From Acidobacteriaceae bacterium TAA 166 (GTDB lineage: Bacteria > Acidobacteriota > Terriglobia > Terriglobales > Acidobacteriaceae): DNA of 64,000 bases. The translations under genes and the position numbers were made by a program. The notes beneath the pieces were generated by a model. That model saw nothing but the letters and a program-made list of their open reading frames with translations, did not search any database and had not been told where the DNA came from. The stretch lies in the NCBI GenBank assembly GCA_000421065.1, contig ATWD01000001.1:3650001-3714000 (forward strand). Reading direction: 5' to 3'. Shown piece after piece: positions 9,032 through 16,419 of the stretch. Positions within the stretch are counted from its first letter, which is position 1, and each line of letters begins with the position of its first letter.

Positions 9032-10572
9032 CGTGTCTCCAATTGTGCTTGAGGGGTGAAGATTGTTCGTTGCATGGCGAGGTAGAGCTCAGGAAATTCT
9101 TCGCTGATAAACGAGAGAGGTGCGTTCTGGGGAACTGCCGCCAGAAGTGGGACCGAGACTGCTTGCTGAAGCTCATAGGTAGAACGAACTCGTGGGGTGC
9201 TCAGTTCTGCGAAGACGGCGGCGATCAGACCGCAGAGCAGAGACCATAAGAATCCAACGGCGAGAATCAGCCCTTTCTTTGGCTGCTTGCTCAATTTTTC
9301 AGGAATGGGGGTCTCGACGACCGCGACGTTGGCAAGCTTCTGACGATCGAGAGACTGCCCGACGTAGGCTTCGTCTCGATTTTTGCGATAAGCTTCCCGC
9401 AACTTGGCAAGTTCATCGCGTCGACGGACAAGATCGTCGTACGAGGCCGTGATATTGCTCATTTGAGTCAGTCGTTGCTTGCCGATCGCAACCTCAGCAT
9501 TGAGGCTTTTGGCCTCTGCGAGATTTCCCGCATAGGCTGCGCTGGCCCGAACAAAGTTATCCTCAGCATTTTGAAAGGTAGGGTTGACGCCACTCGCGAT
9601 CTCTTGCGTGGGAGATAGCTTTGCCCTATCGAGTGCATTCTGTGTGATGTCAATTTGGTTGTTCAACTCACGGATGATTCGATCTTTCGGTTGATAACGA
9701 GTGGCCAATTCGGCACGCTTATTTTGCAATGTCACTAATAGAGTGGTTAGTTGTTCGATCGAGGTCTGGTTGGGAATAGACCTCCGTTCCTTTTCAATCG
9801 ACGAGCTCATGTGCGAGATGGATGTCCTATAACTGGAAGCTTCCTGCTGTGTCTTTTCAGTAGAGGCTCGGGATTCGACAAGTCGACTTTGTAGGTCGGC
9901 CATATGTTGCAGCAGAATGCTTTTCTCTTCCGGCAAAGAGACGATGTGCTGACTCTCTCTAAAGGTAGCTAGATCTTCTTCGGCCGTATTCAACTGCACG
10001 GATGCATCTTTCCACATCTTGTCGAAAAACTCATAAGATCCGGGCGCCCCATGGAGAGCTAGATGGGATGCCAGGTAAAGTTCAGAGAGCGTCTGTAAGA
10101 CATGCGCTGACAGCTTTGGATCACGCGAGGCATAGGATACCCCAATTACGTTAGAACGGTGTTCCGCCGCTACTGTCAGGGATTTGCGCAGATTGGTGAC
10201 TGCGATTTCTTCTCTCTTTTCAAGATCTGTAACGCTTTTGCTGACGAATTGAGTTAGATTGCACTTGCGAACGAGTTGACGGAGCAAGTCGTTGCTCGTC
10301 AAAAGCTCGATCTCGGTGCTGATCTGTGCCTCACTCACATCATTGAGATAAACCACTCCCTGTGTCTGGTCGCTCATATTGATTAGAGAGTTTGCGCGTT
10401 CGTTTTTAACCAAGATCTTCAGGTGGGATAGATATTTACTGGGAAGCAGAATAGCCAGGAGGAGAGTAATAGTCATCATGGCACTGAATACCTGCACGGC
10501 GAGTATCCGTCGCTGCTTTACACTCAACAAGGCTCGTATGATCGCAACATCCGCAAAATAATTTGGATTCAC
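9028..10572 (-). CDS. Wzz/GumC-type chain-length co-polymerase
   Basis: A 514-residue inner-membrane protein with the Wzz layout. A transmembrane segment lies near residues 20-45 (ILAVQVFSAMMTITLLLAILLPSKY). A periplasmic part holds two long coiled-coil stretches (about 180-290 and 340-410), and a second membrane segment lies near 440-460 (PKKGLILAVGFLWSLLCGLIAAVFAEL), preceded by the usual PxxPxxPxK-like region (PIPEKLSKQPKKG). The C-terminal tail lacks the kinase domain, which is the separate adjacent gene. The longest frame starts at TTG 10599, but GTG 10572 has GGGAG seven bases upstream and I prefer it. It is the first gene of the exopolysaccharide operon. Confidence 0.85.
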   Translation of the reverse strand: MNPNYFADVAIIRALLSVKQRRILAVQVFSAMMTITLLLAILLPSKYLSHLKILVKNERANSLINMSDQTQGVVYLNDVSEAQISTEIELLTSNDLLRQLVRKCNLTQFVSKSVTDLEKREEIAVTNLRKSLTVAAEHRSNVIGVSYASRDPKLSAHVLQTLSELYLASHLALHGAPGSYEFFDKMWKDASVQLNTAEEDLATFRESQHIVSLPEEKSILLQHMADLQSRLVESRASTEKTQQEASSYRTSISHMSSSIEKERRSIPNQTSIEQLTTLLVTLQNKRAELATRYQPKDRIIRELNNQIDITQNALDRAKLSPTQEIASGVNPTFQNAEDNFVRASAAYAGNLAEAKSLNAEVAIGKQRLTQMSNITASYDDLVRRRDELAKLREAYRKNRDEAYVGQSLDRQKLANVAVVETPIPEKLSKQPKKGLILAVGFLWSLLCGLIAAVFAELSTPRVRSTYELQQAVSVPLLAAVPQNAPLSFISEEFPELYLAMQRTIFTPQAQLETR

Positions 10573-10696
10573 TTCATCACTCCCAATATTTCTTGACAAA
10601 ATCTAGAACCGGTAGGTCTCCCTGTTAAAATATTTACTAAATGCTCTTGTCTATCTAGCCTGCATAGTTCTTATATGTAACTTGATTCGGATGATT

Positions 10697-10722
10697 GATA
10701 TGTCGCCAAGAAGCGACATATC
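10697..10722. promoter_or_regulatory. Perfect 10-bp dyad, copy 1 (TGTCGC-N6-GCGACA)
   Basis: GATATGTCGC and its exact reverse complement GCGACATATC are separated by six bases. The site lies about 125 bp upstream of the exopolysaccharide operon and in the divergent gap before the XRE regulator. A second dyad with the same core and spacing lies 244 bp away (10943-10964). Size, symmetry and position fit an operator for a dimeric regulator. The neighbouring XRE protein is a candidate binder, but this is inference. Confidence 0.6.
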
Positions 10723-10829
10723 GGCTAACAGCGGCAGAGGCTCCTAAGTATTTTTAATGCCTTTAATAAATTGATATGATGCAAGTGAAATATTTTGCAG
10801 CGACGTGATTTTGATACTCTAGTTGATAA

Positions 10830-10904
10830 TGGTTACCTATCCTTGACTTGCGTCACTTTTGTGGTTACCTAAAGCTTGTGAGAGTCTAAGTGAGTGATTA
10901 CCAA
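10830..10904. repeat. Three spaced direct repeats (TGGTTACCTA type)
   Basis: TGGTTACCTA occurs at 10830-10839 and identically at 10862-10871. A diverged copy, TGATTACCAA, lies at 10895-10904. Start-to-start spacings are 32 and 33 bp, about three helical turns, which places the copies on one face of DNA. GGTTACC is itself an odd-length palindrome. The array sits between the two TGTCGC dyads. The rest of the 10573-11179 gap is AT-richer than its flanks and holds no gene I can support. Confidence 0.5.
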
Positions 10905-10942
10905 GGAATTATTGTGGGTTCCAGCAGGCATCTTTATTTAAA

Positions 10943-10964
10943 GATGTCGTTGCTAGGCGACATC
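10943..10964. promoter_or_regulatory. Dyad copy 2 (TGTCGT-N6-GCGACA)
   Basis: GATGTCG (10943-10949) pairs with CGACATC (10958-10964). Aligned to copy 1 the core is TGTCGT-N6-GCGACA, with the same six-base spacer length and one mismatch in the inner position. It lies 215 bp upstream of the XRE start. Two matching dyads flanking the direct-repeat array suggest looping or co-operative binding; this is inference. Confidence 0.5.
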
Positions 10965-11179
10965 GGTTCCGCTTTAATTGGAGATAGTTAAGCACGGGCT
11001 ATCCGGAATAAAAATAGATTTCCCGCATGGGGTAAGGTGGAACGAATAATACAGTCTATTGGTGGCAAGACATACGGAATTTTTATAAATAAATTGATCA
11101 CTTGGTAGTGATATAAGTTAGGCCTGATTTTAGCGAAGAGAGATAGATCCAAGTTTCTTAGTTCCGAGGATTGTTTCCA

Positions 11180-11443
11180 ATGGCTTTAGCGAATGTATTA
11201 AATCTGCCTGCCGCTCCCCATCGCTTCCCTCATAGAGAGATCGGAATTCGTTTCGGTTTCAGGCTGAGAGATCTTCGACGATCTCGAGGCCTTACCCAAC
11301 TCGATATGGCGATTGCTTTTGGAATTGACCGAAGTTACATCAGTGACATCGAGTGTGGAAAAAAAGGTATATCCCTGGCAACACTTGAGGTCATCGCTCT
11401 TGGCTTCAATATCCCTCTTTCTGACCTGCTCTCTGACCTGTAG
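11180..11443 (+). CDS. Small XRE-family HTH regulator
   Basis: An 87-residue protein that is almost entirely a Cro/C1-type helix-turn-helix domain: GFRLRDLRRSRGLTQLDMAIAFGIDRSYISDIECGKKGISLATLEVIALGFNIPLSDLL, with the LTQLDMA and IDRSYISDIE helices typical of HTH_3. A TTG three codons earlier is in frame, but ATG 11180 has GAGGA nine bases upstream and is preferred. It is transcribed away from the exopolysaccharide operon across the dyad-containing region, so it is a good candidate for local control of that operon and of itself. No effector domain is present. Confidence 0.85.
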   Translation: MALANVLNLPAAPHRFPHREIGIRFGFRLRDLRRSRGLTQLDMAIAFGIDRSYISDIECGKKGISLATLEVIALGFNIPLSDLLSDL

Positions 11444-11793
11444 GAAGCGATTGTCGAGATGATGGTGAGTTGAAATGTGTCGACGGTCACGATTACTCTA
11501 AGTGCGACGATTGATAAAGCAGTCTGGCAGCATCTTGTTATGCTCGATCCTCCTGATCCAGAATGTCTGGATCAAGGCTGGGTTATATCGCGAAGGCGAC
11601 GAGATCTTACGAGCTTTTTCCGTGCCTCTCAAGAGGCTTCGCAACGCAATTCCGATTCGGTTGAGCGAACATAAGCCCATTGATTCCACGCTTGAGGATG
11701 CCTTCGAGATCGCATAAGAACGAGATCTTTCCTCTCCACCTGGCGGCCAGTGGATCTAGATGAAGCGTTCCGTGTGGAGAGCAAAGGAGAACT
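11444..11793 (+). other. Gap without a convincing gene
   Basis: Two short overlapping frames exist (11477-11674 and 11502-11717, both from GTG), but neither has a recognisable domain or a clear ribosome site, so neither is called. A 9-bp stem with a three-base loop (TGATCCAGA / TCTGGATCA, 11554-11574) is the only clear structure. The far end carries the ribosome site (AAAGGAG, about 11783-11789) of the leader ORF. Confidence 0.4.
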
Positions 11794-11889
11794 ATGGGTC
11801 TTCCTGCTATCCTCAAAGAAGACCCCTCCCCCGTGAGGAGATCTACAATGTCTCCTGACTATGTCGAATGCTTCGCAATCAGGTATTGA
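11794..11889 (+). CDS. 31-codon leader ORF overlapping the sigma factor start
   Basis: ATG 11794 follows AAAGGAGAACT, a strong ribosome site, and the frame runs 31 codons to TGA at 11887-11889. A second in-frame ATG at 11848 has its own GAGGAG seven bases upstream. The frame overlaps the sigma factor start (11861) by 29 bp in another frame, and the sigma ATG has no ribosome site of its own at normal spacing. Translational coupling by re-initiation is the simplest reading. Inside the ORF, GGGTCTTC (11796-11803) and GAAGACCC (11818-11825) can pair. The peptide has no known domain. Confidence 0.45.
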   Translation: MGLPAILKEDPSPVRRSTMSPDYVECFAIRY

Positions 11890-12424
11890 AGCCTCTCCTC
11901 TCGTAAGACTCGAGACTGGGGTGAAGGTGTATTCGCTCGAAGAAGAGGTTCTTTGTCTTCACGATCATCTGCGGGCTCGCCTGATTCGATACGCCGTTTC
12001 CCTAGGTTTGAAGAGCCATGATGCTGAGGATGTTGTTCAGGAGGTCTTCCTGGCGCTTTTCAGACATTTACAATCGAAGCGATCTTGCAGCAATCTTCTG
12101 GGGTGGCTCTTTCGAGTTGCCCATAATCTTGCTTTGAAGCGACGAGTTCGCTATAGCTTGGAGGATCAGACGGTTGCGGGGGAAGAGTTGTGCACGATGG
12201 GAGATCTAGGGCCTGAGGAGAGTATTCTATTTGGCGAGCGTCACCTTCGGCTTCGTAGAGCCTTCGAGGCTCTTCCTGAAGCCGATCGTTTGTGTCTGCA
12301 GCTACGTTCCGAAGGTCTGAAATATCGTGAGATTGCAAAGGTTCTTGGAATTTCGTTAGGAAACGTGGCAAATTCGCTGGGACGGTCACTCGATCGTCTT
12401 CGACGCAGTGAGGGGGAGAGATAG
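11861..12424 (+). CDS. ECF-type RNA polymerase sigma factor
   Basis: A 187-residue sigma-70-family protein with regions 2 and 4 only. Region 2 includes RARLIRYAVSLGLKSHDAEDVVQEVFLALFRHL with the -10-binding DAEDVVQEVFL helix. GWLFRVAHNLALKRRVR follows. Region 4 holds the HTH LRSEGLKYREIAKVLGISLGNVANSLGRSLDRLRR, which contacts the -35 element. The ATG lacks an obvious ribosome site and probably depends on the overlapping leader ORF. The anti-sigma candidate starts 5 bp after the stop, the usual co-expressed pair. Target promoters are unknown. Confidence 0.88.
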   Translation: MSNASQSGIEASPLVRLETGVKVYSLEEEVLCLHDHLRARLIRYAVSLGLKSHDAEDVVQEVFLALFRHLQSKRSCSNLLGWLFRVAHNLALKRRVRYSLEDQTVAGEELCTMGDLGPEESILFGERHLRLRRAFEALPEADRLCLQLRSEGLKYREIAKVLGISLGNVANSLGRSLDRLRRSEGER

Positions 12425-12429
12425 TTCCC

Positions 12430-13233
12430 ATGGAAGAACATCTGTCTCAGACCGATCTAATTCAGTACCTCGATGGTGAGTTGATTGAGCCGACAGCCTC
12501 ATGCGTCCAATCTCATTTAGATCGGTGTAACCGGTGCCAGATCGCTTTGATAGAGAGCCGGCTACTTGTGGAGGAACTAGAGCAGATCCGGTTTTTGGAT
12601 AAATCAGAGGCCACCGTGGAATCTGGTCGAGACGAGGCCCAAGCTCTTCTTCGAGCAAAGTTGTCCGAAGCTTCCAAAGCATCGACGGAGATATTCCCAG
12701 GTAACCGAGCTCTCTCGATCTGGCAGCGGGTACCGGCCTCTTTTTATCGCGCTGGTTTGGCCGCAACTGGAATTGCCCTTGTCTTTCTGCTTGCTCCAAA
12801 CCTCTACCGGTCAGTGGCGGAGATCTCTATCTCGCTTCCAAATCGGGCACTGACGCCGGGGATGACGAAGCCAATCAGTATCGACCGGATGTGCTCCACT
12901 GGCGACGATGATAATTTTGATCCAGCTGTCTCAGACTCCGTTCGACAAACGATCTTTGGAGAGTATGGGATTTTGCCGGATCGTTCGCGGAACGATTTTC
13001 AGGTGGACTATCTCATTAGCCCACAGCTTGGCGGGACGAATGACGTTCGCAACCTCTGGCCGCAATCCTACAAGGCGACGACATGGAATGCGGCGGCAAA
13101 GGACAGGCTCGAACGTCATCTTCATCAACTCGTTTGTGAAAAGAAGATCGACCTTGCCGACGCGCAACACGATATCGCAACCAACTGGATTGCGGCCTAT
13201 CAGAAGTATTTCCGTACGCGAAGGCCGATCTAG
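12430..13233 (+). CDS. Zinc-finger anti-sigma factor with degenerate HNH-like C-terminus
   Basis: A 267-residue membrane protein. Residues 5-45 contain the ZAS-type zinc finger: LIQYLDGEL followed by HLDRCNRC (H-x3-C-x2-C), which in this family binds the partner sigma factor. One membrane segment lies near 108-128 (AGLAATGIALVFLLAPNLY). The exported part (about 150-267) resembles an HNH endonuclease-like fold: VDYLISPQLGGTNDVRNLWPQ matches the usual DH-L-x-P-x-x-LGG-x-N-x-x-NLWP pattern except that the catalytic His position is Tyr, followed by WNAAAKDRLERHLHQLVC and IATNWIAAYQKYF. A sensing rather than nuclease role is inferred. The stop lies 3 bp from the convergent YVTN gene. Confidence 0.75.
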   Translation: MEEHLSQTDLIQYLDGELIEPTASCVQSHLDRCNRCQIALIESRLLVEELEQIRFLDKSEATVESGRDEAQALLRAKLSEASKASTEIFPGNRALSIWQRVPASFYRAGLAATGIALVFLLAPNLYRSVAEISISLPNRALTPGMTKPISIDRMCSTGDDDNFDPAVSDSVRQTIFGEYGILPDRSRNDFQVDYLISPQLGGTNDVRNLWPQSYKATTWNAAAKDRLERHLHQLVCEKKIDLADAQHDIATNWIAAYQKYFRTRRPI

Positions 13234-13236
13234 GAG

Positions 13237-14310
13237 TTACGGAAGTACGATAATCCCCCACGGCCCCTTGCCTGCTTTCATCTTGCGAGCGACGGTATTG
13301 CTTGCGACATCGACTGCAGTTACATCATTGGATGGACCATTCGCCGAGTACAGGGTCTTGCCATCAGGGGACAGTGCAATTCCCCATGGCCTTTGGCCGA
13401 CTTCTACGGAGCTGAGGACATTGTTGGTCTCGGTATCGATGGTGAAGACCATATGACCGCGACCTGTGCTGACGAAAAGCTTCTTCGCGTCCGGAGCAAG
13501 CAGAACCGACATTGGCTTGATCAGTCCCGGTTTGCCTATCTGAATAGTCTTAGTCACTTTGTGCTTCTGTGTATCTACCAATACGACGGTGCCATCATTT
13601 TCGGCGTTGACATAAGCATGCTTTCCATCTGGCATGAAGGCTACCGAGCGCGGACGATGTCCTACTTTAAAGGTGGCGATGATCTTCTCGGCGGCAATAT
13701 CGACGACAGCGATCTCGCTGGTCTCCTCTGATGTCACATACACCTGCTTTCCATCAGGAGAGACCTTCACACCCTCGGGCTGTGCGCCGATTTTAAGGGT
13801 TTTGACGATAGAGCCGGAGGCAAGGTCAATGATACTTACGCCGGAGACATCTTCATTGGAGATGTACAGTCGTTTGCCGTCGGGACTGACGTCAAAGTTC
13901 TCCGGATCAGATCCTCCAGGAATAATCTTCACAAGCTTGCGTTGTTTAACGTCGAAGACCCCGATGCCGTCTGCGCTTTTGTCAGCCGGGGGCAATGTAC
14001 TCTCGTCCACGTCAGGTCCCGCGATCGGGGTTCCGCTCAGTGCAACATAGAGGGTCGTTCCATCGGGGCTTGAGTGAATTCCGCGAGGACGCTTGCCGAG
14101 AGAAGCCGTGGCCAGAAGGTTACCGTTTCCACTGTCGATCACGGAGAGATCGCCTGAGACCTCGTTTGTTGTGTAGATCTTTGGTGCTCCTGATTCGGAT
14201 GGAAGTGCAGGAGTTGGCGATTTTTCGGGATTCTGAGATTTGCAGCCCATCAGAGAGAACGTTGAGAGTGTGCAGCCCAGGATGATTGCGAGAGACAATT
14301 GCCGGCTCAT
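13237..14310 (-). CDS. YVTN/YncE-like beta-propeller lipoprotein
   Basis: A 357-residue lipoprotein with a lipobox ending at Cys23 (FSLMGC) and six to seven repeats of the YVTN type, each about 40 residues: IYTTNEVSGDLSVIDSGNGNLLATASLGKRPRGI, LYISNEDVSGVSIIDLASG, VYVTSEETSEIAVVDIAAEKI, AYVNAENDGTVVLVDTQKHKV and LYSANGPSNDVTAVDVASN, spaced by SPDGK turns. Such propellers often occur with cytochromes and PQQ enzymes, but the ligand is usually unknown. It lies 3 bp downstream of the copper-site-like lipoprotein gene and is the last gene of a three-gene minus-strand set. Confidence 0.85.
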   Translation of the reverse strand: MSRQLSLAIILGCTLSTFSLMGCKSQNPEKSPTPALPSESGAPKIYTTNEVSGDLSVIDSGNGNLLATASLGKRPRGIHSSPDGTTLYVALSGTPIAGPDVDESTLPPADKSADGIGVFDVKQRKLVKIIPGGSDPENFDVSPDGKRLYISNEDVSGVSIIDLASGSIVKTLKIGAQPEGVKVSPDGKQVYVTSEETSEIAVVDIAAEKIIATFKVGHRPRSVAFMPDGKHAYVNAENDGTVVLVDTQKHKVTKTIQIGKPGLIKPMSVLLAPDAKKLFVSTGRGHMVFTIDTETNNVLSSVEVGQRPWGIALSPDGKTLYSANGPSNDVTAVDVASNTVARKMKAGKGPWGIIVLP

Positions 14311-14313
14311 CTA

Positions 14314-15099
14314 TTATTTCCCCTTGTAATTAAAGTCGACGACCGCATGCTGCCGTGGGCTGATGGTGATCTGCTGTTCCTGTGTTCCCAACTTCTCCTG
14401 CCAGATAGCGAGTGTATAGGTTCCAGGTGGGAGGTTTGAAATGGTGAAGGTTCCATCCTCCTTAGAAACAGCAAAGTAGGGATGATCGAGGACGCCGATA
14501 TAAGCGCGCATCCAGCCGTGGATATTGCACTTTACGGGAATCATAATCTCGGATTTGGTGAACTTGCGGTTCAACGGTGGATCTCCAGCGCCCTGGCTAT
14601 GGTTCCAGGCACGATTCACCTCAGCCATTGGGTGAATATTATGGGTAACGGGATCGGAATTCACGACCTTCAGCACCTGATTGGTCTGTATGCCAAGCAC
14701 GCGAGGGCGGAACCAGCAGCCATTCTGGTCAATCGCGACAGGTTCTGATGGAGTTGCGAAGGTCTTCCCTTCGAAACCGCTCTTAACGTAGATGAACGCA
14801 TTGGCCAACTCTCCCTTTCGGCTTACCATGACCGATTCGTCATAGGGCTTTCCGTGATGCGCCTCGACACAAGCCGGATCCTCACTGATGTCGATAGGCT
14901 TGCGTGGAGTGGGTTTTCCATTGTAGTGCACCGTTCCAGTGATGGAGGCAGCGGTACTGGGATCCACTTTGAAGTAGGAGACGGTATTTTGAGAGAGTGG
15001 CGGACCGGACGGCGCTGTTTCGTTTTTCCTCGAGCACCCAGTGGCCAAAATAGCCGGTGCAATGCATAGGAGAGCGAGCTTTCGTATTTTGAGCACCAT
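14314..15099 (-). CDS. Lipoprotein with cupredoxin-like and CarboxypepD_reg-like parts
   Basis: A 261-residue lipoprotein (lipobox around ILATGC, Cys22). The middle part has VTHNIHPM and, 50 residues on, MIPVKCNIHGWMRAYIGV. The His-x(n)-Cys-x2-His-x3-Met arrangement resembles a type I copper site of plastocyanin-like proteins. The C-terminal 60 residues (FAVSKEDGTFTISNLPPGTYTLAIWQEKLGTQEQQITI) form a carboxypeptidase-regulatory-like beta-sandwich. It lies between a diheme peroxidase gene (9 bp gap) and the YVTN propeller gene (3 bp gap), consistent with periplasmic electron transfer. Metal binding is inferred from the residue pattern only. Confidence 0.75.
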   Translation of the reverse strand: MVLKIRKLALLCIAPAILATGCSRKNETAPSGPPLSQNTVSYFKVDPSTAASITGTVHYNGKPTPRKPIDISEDPACVEAHHGKPYDESVMVSRKGELANAFIYVKSGFEGKTFATPSEPVAIDQNGCWFRPRVLGIQTNQVLKVVNSDPVTHNIHPMAEVNRAWNHSQGAGDPPLNRKFTKSEIMIPVKCNIHGWMRAYIGVLDHPYFAVSKEDGTFTISNLPPGTYTLAIWQEKLGTQEQQITISPRQHAVVDFNYKGK

Positions 15100-15108
15100 A
15101 CCTGTACT

Positions 15109-16212
15109 CTATTCCTTCTTTTGAGGCGGTCCCACATTGGCTGGGATCTCGCCGGTCAACGAGTTGAGAAACTCCACCAGATCGGAACGATCCTGGCCTG
15201 AAAGATGAATCGATTTCATCTCTTTGTCGAGATAGGGATTCGAGTTGCCGCCGCCGGCGTAGAAGTCCACCACAGAGCGTAGCGTCTTTAAATTGCCATC
15301 GTGCATGTAGGGAGCTGTGTTCGCCACGTTGCGCAGCGTGGGAGTTTTGAAGGCTCCTCTATCCGAATCGATTCTCGTCTGATGGAACCGTCCGGGATCT
15401 TTAATCGTGCCATCATCTGCTACGCCTTCGCCGATGTTATGAAATTTACCGTCTGTAAATAAAGCGTAGTTCGGATTGAGAGTGTGACAGGCTGCGCAGT
15501 TTCCTTTCTGGGGATTGATAAAGAGGGCGAGACCTCTAACCTGGGCAGGAGTCAGAACGTTCTTGTCTCCTCCATATTCAAATCGATCGAACGCAGAGTT
15601 CCCGCTCAGGAGGGTACGTTCGAAGCTTGCCAGCGATTTTTCGATTCTCCCCAAGGTGACATCTTCGCTGCCAAAGGCCTTTTGGAACATCTCGCGATAG
15701 ACAGAATCGCGAGCGAGTTTAGTGACCGAAACCTCGTGCGATTGATTCATCTCAATCGGATCGGCAATGGGGCTTGCAGCCTGCTGTTCGAGATTAAGAG
15801 CACGGCCATCCCAGAACTGCAAAGGTTGATAGGCGACATTCAAAAGTGTCGGGGCATTTCGAACTCCGATCGCTCCTCCAAAGCCTTTGGAGAGCGCTTG
15901 ACCATCAGTGAAGTCGTGTTGAGGATTATGGCAGGCCGCGCAGGCCAGGGTGTCATCCTTAGAGAGCTTTGGCTCATAAAAGAGCCTGCGGCCCAGCACA
16001 ATTGTTTCGGTTGTGGGGGGATTGTCGGATGGAATTGGCACAGCCGGCAAACCTAACGGGGGATGAACCGAGACGGGCGTTCCCAACGGGGTCTCCGAGG
16101 GCTTTGCCTTGCAACCGAAGACGGCAAGTAGGGCAAGAAAGCAGATACAGACAAATAAAATTCTCCTGCCTTTTTCCATCATCAGGGAATGCTCGATTCG
16201 ATGCTGGATCAT
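15109..16212 (-). CDS. Diheme cytochrome c peroxidase (MauG/CcpA superfamily)
   Basis: A 367-residue periplasmic protein, probably lipid-anchored (VFGC, Cys34). It carries two c-type heme sites, CAACH at 91-95 and CAACH at 239-243, with family landmarks LGRRLFYEPKLSKDDTLACAACH, GFGGAIGVRNAPTLLNVAY, FWDGRA and FKTPTLRNVANTAPYMHDGNLKTLRSVVDFYAGGG. Members reduce hydrogen peroxide using electrons from small cytochromes or copper proteins, or oxidise protein-bound groups. Met11 and Met12 are alternative starts. It heads the three-gene set with the copper-site-like lipoprotein and the YVTN propeller. Confidence 0.9.
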   Translation of the reverse strand: MIQHRIEHSLMMEKGRRILFVCICFLALLAVFGCKAKPSETPLGTPVSVHPPLGLPAVPIPSDNPPTTETIVLGRRLFYEPKLSKDDTLACAACHNPQHDFTDGQALSKGFGGAIGVRNAPTLLNVAYQPLQFWDGRALNLEQQAASPIADPIEMNQSHEVSVTKLARDSVYREMFQKAFGSEDVTLGRIEKSLASFERTLLSGNSAFDRFEYGGDKNVLTPAQVRGLALFINPQKGNCAACHTLNPNYALFTDGKFHNIGEGVADDGTIKDPGRFHQTRIDSDRGAFKTPTLRNVANTAPYMHDGNLKTLRSVVDFYAGGGNSNPYLDKEMKSIHLSGQDRSDLVEFLNSLTGEIPANVGPPQKKE

Positions 16213-16332
16213 AGATATCTTTAGCCTAAACTTTGCGGAGATACTTTGCAGGCGTGGGTGAGGGGTATCTGAATACGGTGTTCGAAATCTATGATTTTCT
16301 TGGGAAAGACGGGTCGGGTTCGAGAATTCAGA

Positions 16333-16385
16333 TTGACAGGTTTATCGCCTCATGGATAGGATGCTCACGAAATGAGACGTCTCAT
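16333..16385 (+). promoter_or_regulatory. Promoter with LacI-type operator (ATGAGACGTCTCAT)
   Basis: TTGACA (16333-16338) and TAGGAT (16357-16362) are separated by 18 bp. The perfect 14-bp palindrome ATGAGACGTCTCAT follows at 16372-16385, over the expected transcription start. The central CG and flanking TGA/TCA fit LacI-family operators. The same palindrome with the same promoter geometry precedes the TonB receptor gene at 26.6 kb. Because the operator contains an in-frame ATG (16372), the long frame starting there is not the true start of the downstream gene. Confidence 0.75.
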
Positions 16386-16419
16386 AATTGACGAGGTAAC
16401 TTCGGCGAGGACCATCTTT

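Noticed and set aside
10573..10599. TTG start for the Wzz-like protein
   Set aside because: No ribosome site at proper spacing; GTG 10572 has GGGAG seven bases upstream.
11477..11717. Two GTG-started small frames after the XRE gene
   Set aside because: They overlap each other in different frames, have no domain and lack clear ribosome sites.
16372..16419. Upstream ATG as start of PQQ-like propeller 1
   Set aside because: It lies inside the LacI-type operator at the expected transcription start; ATG 16420 has a ribosome site and a proper signal peptide.
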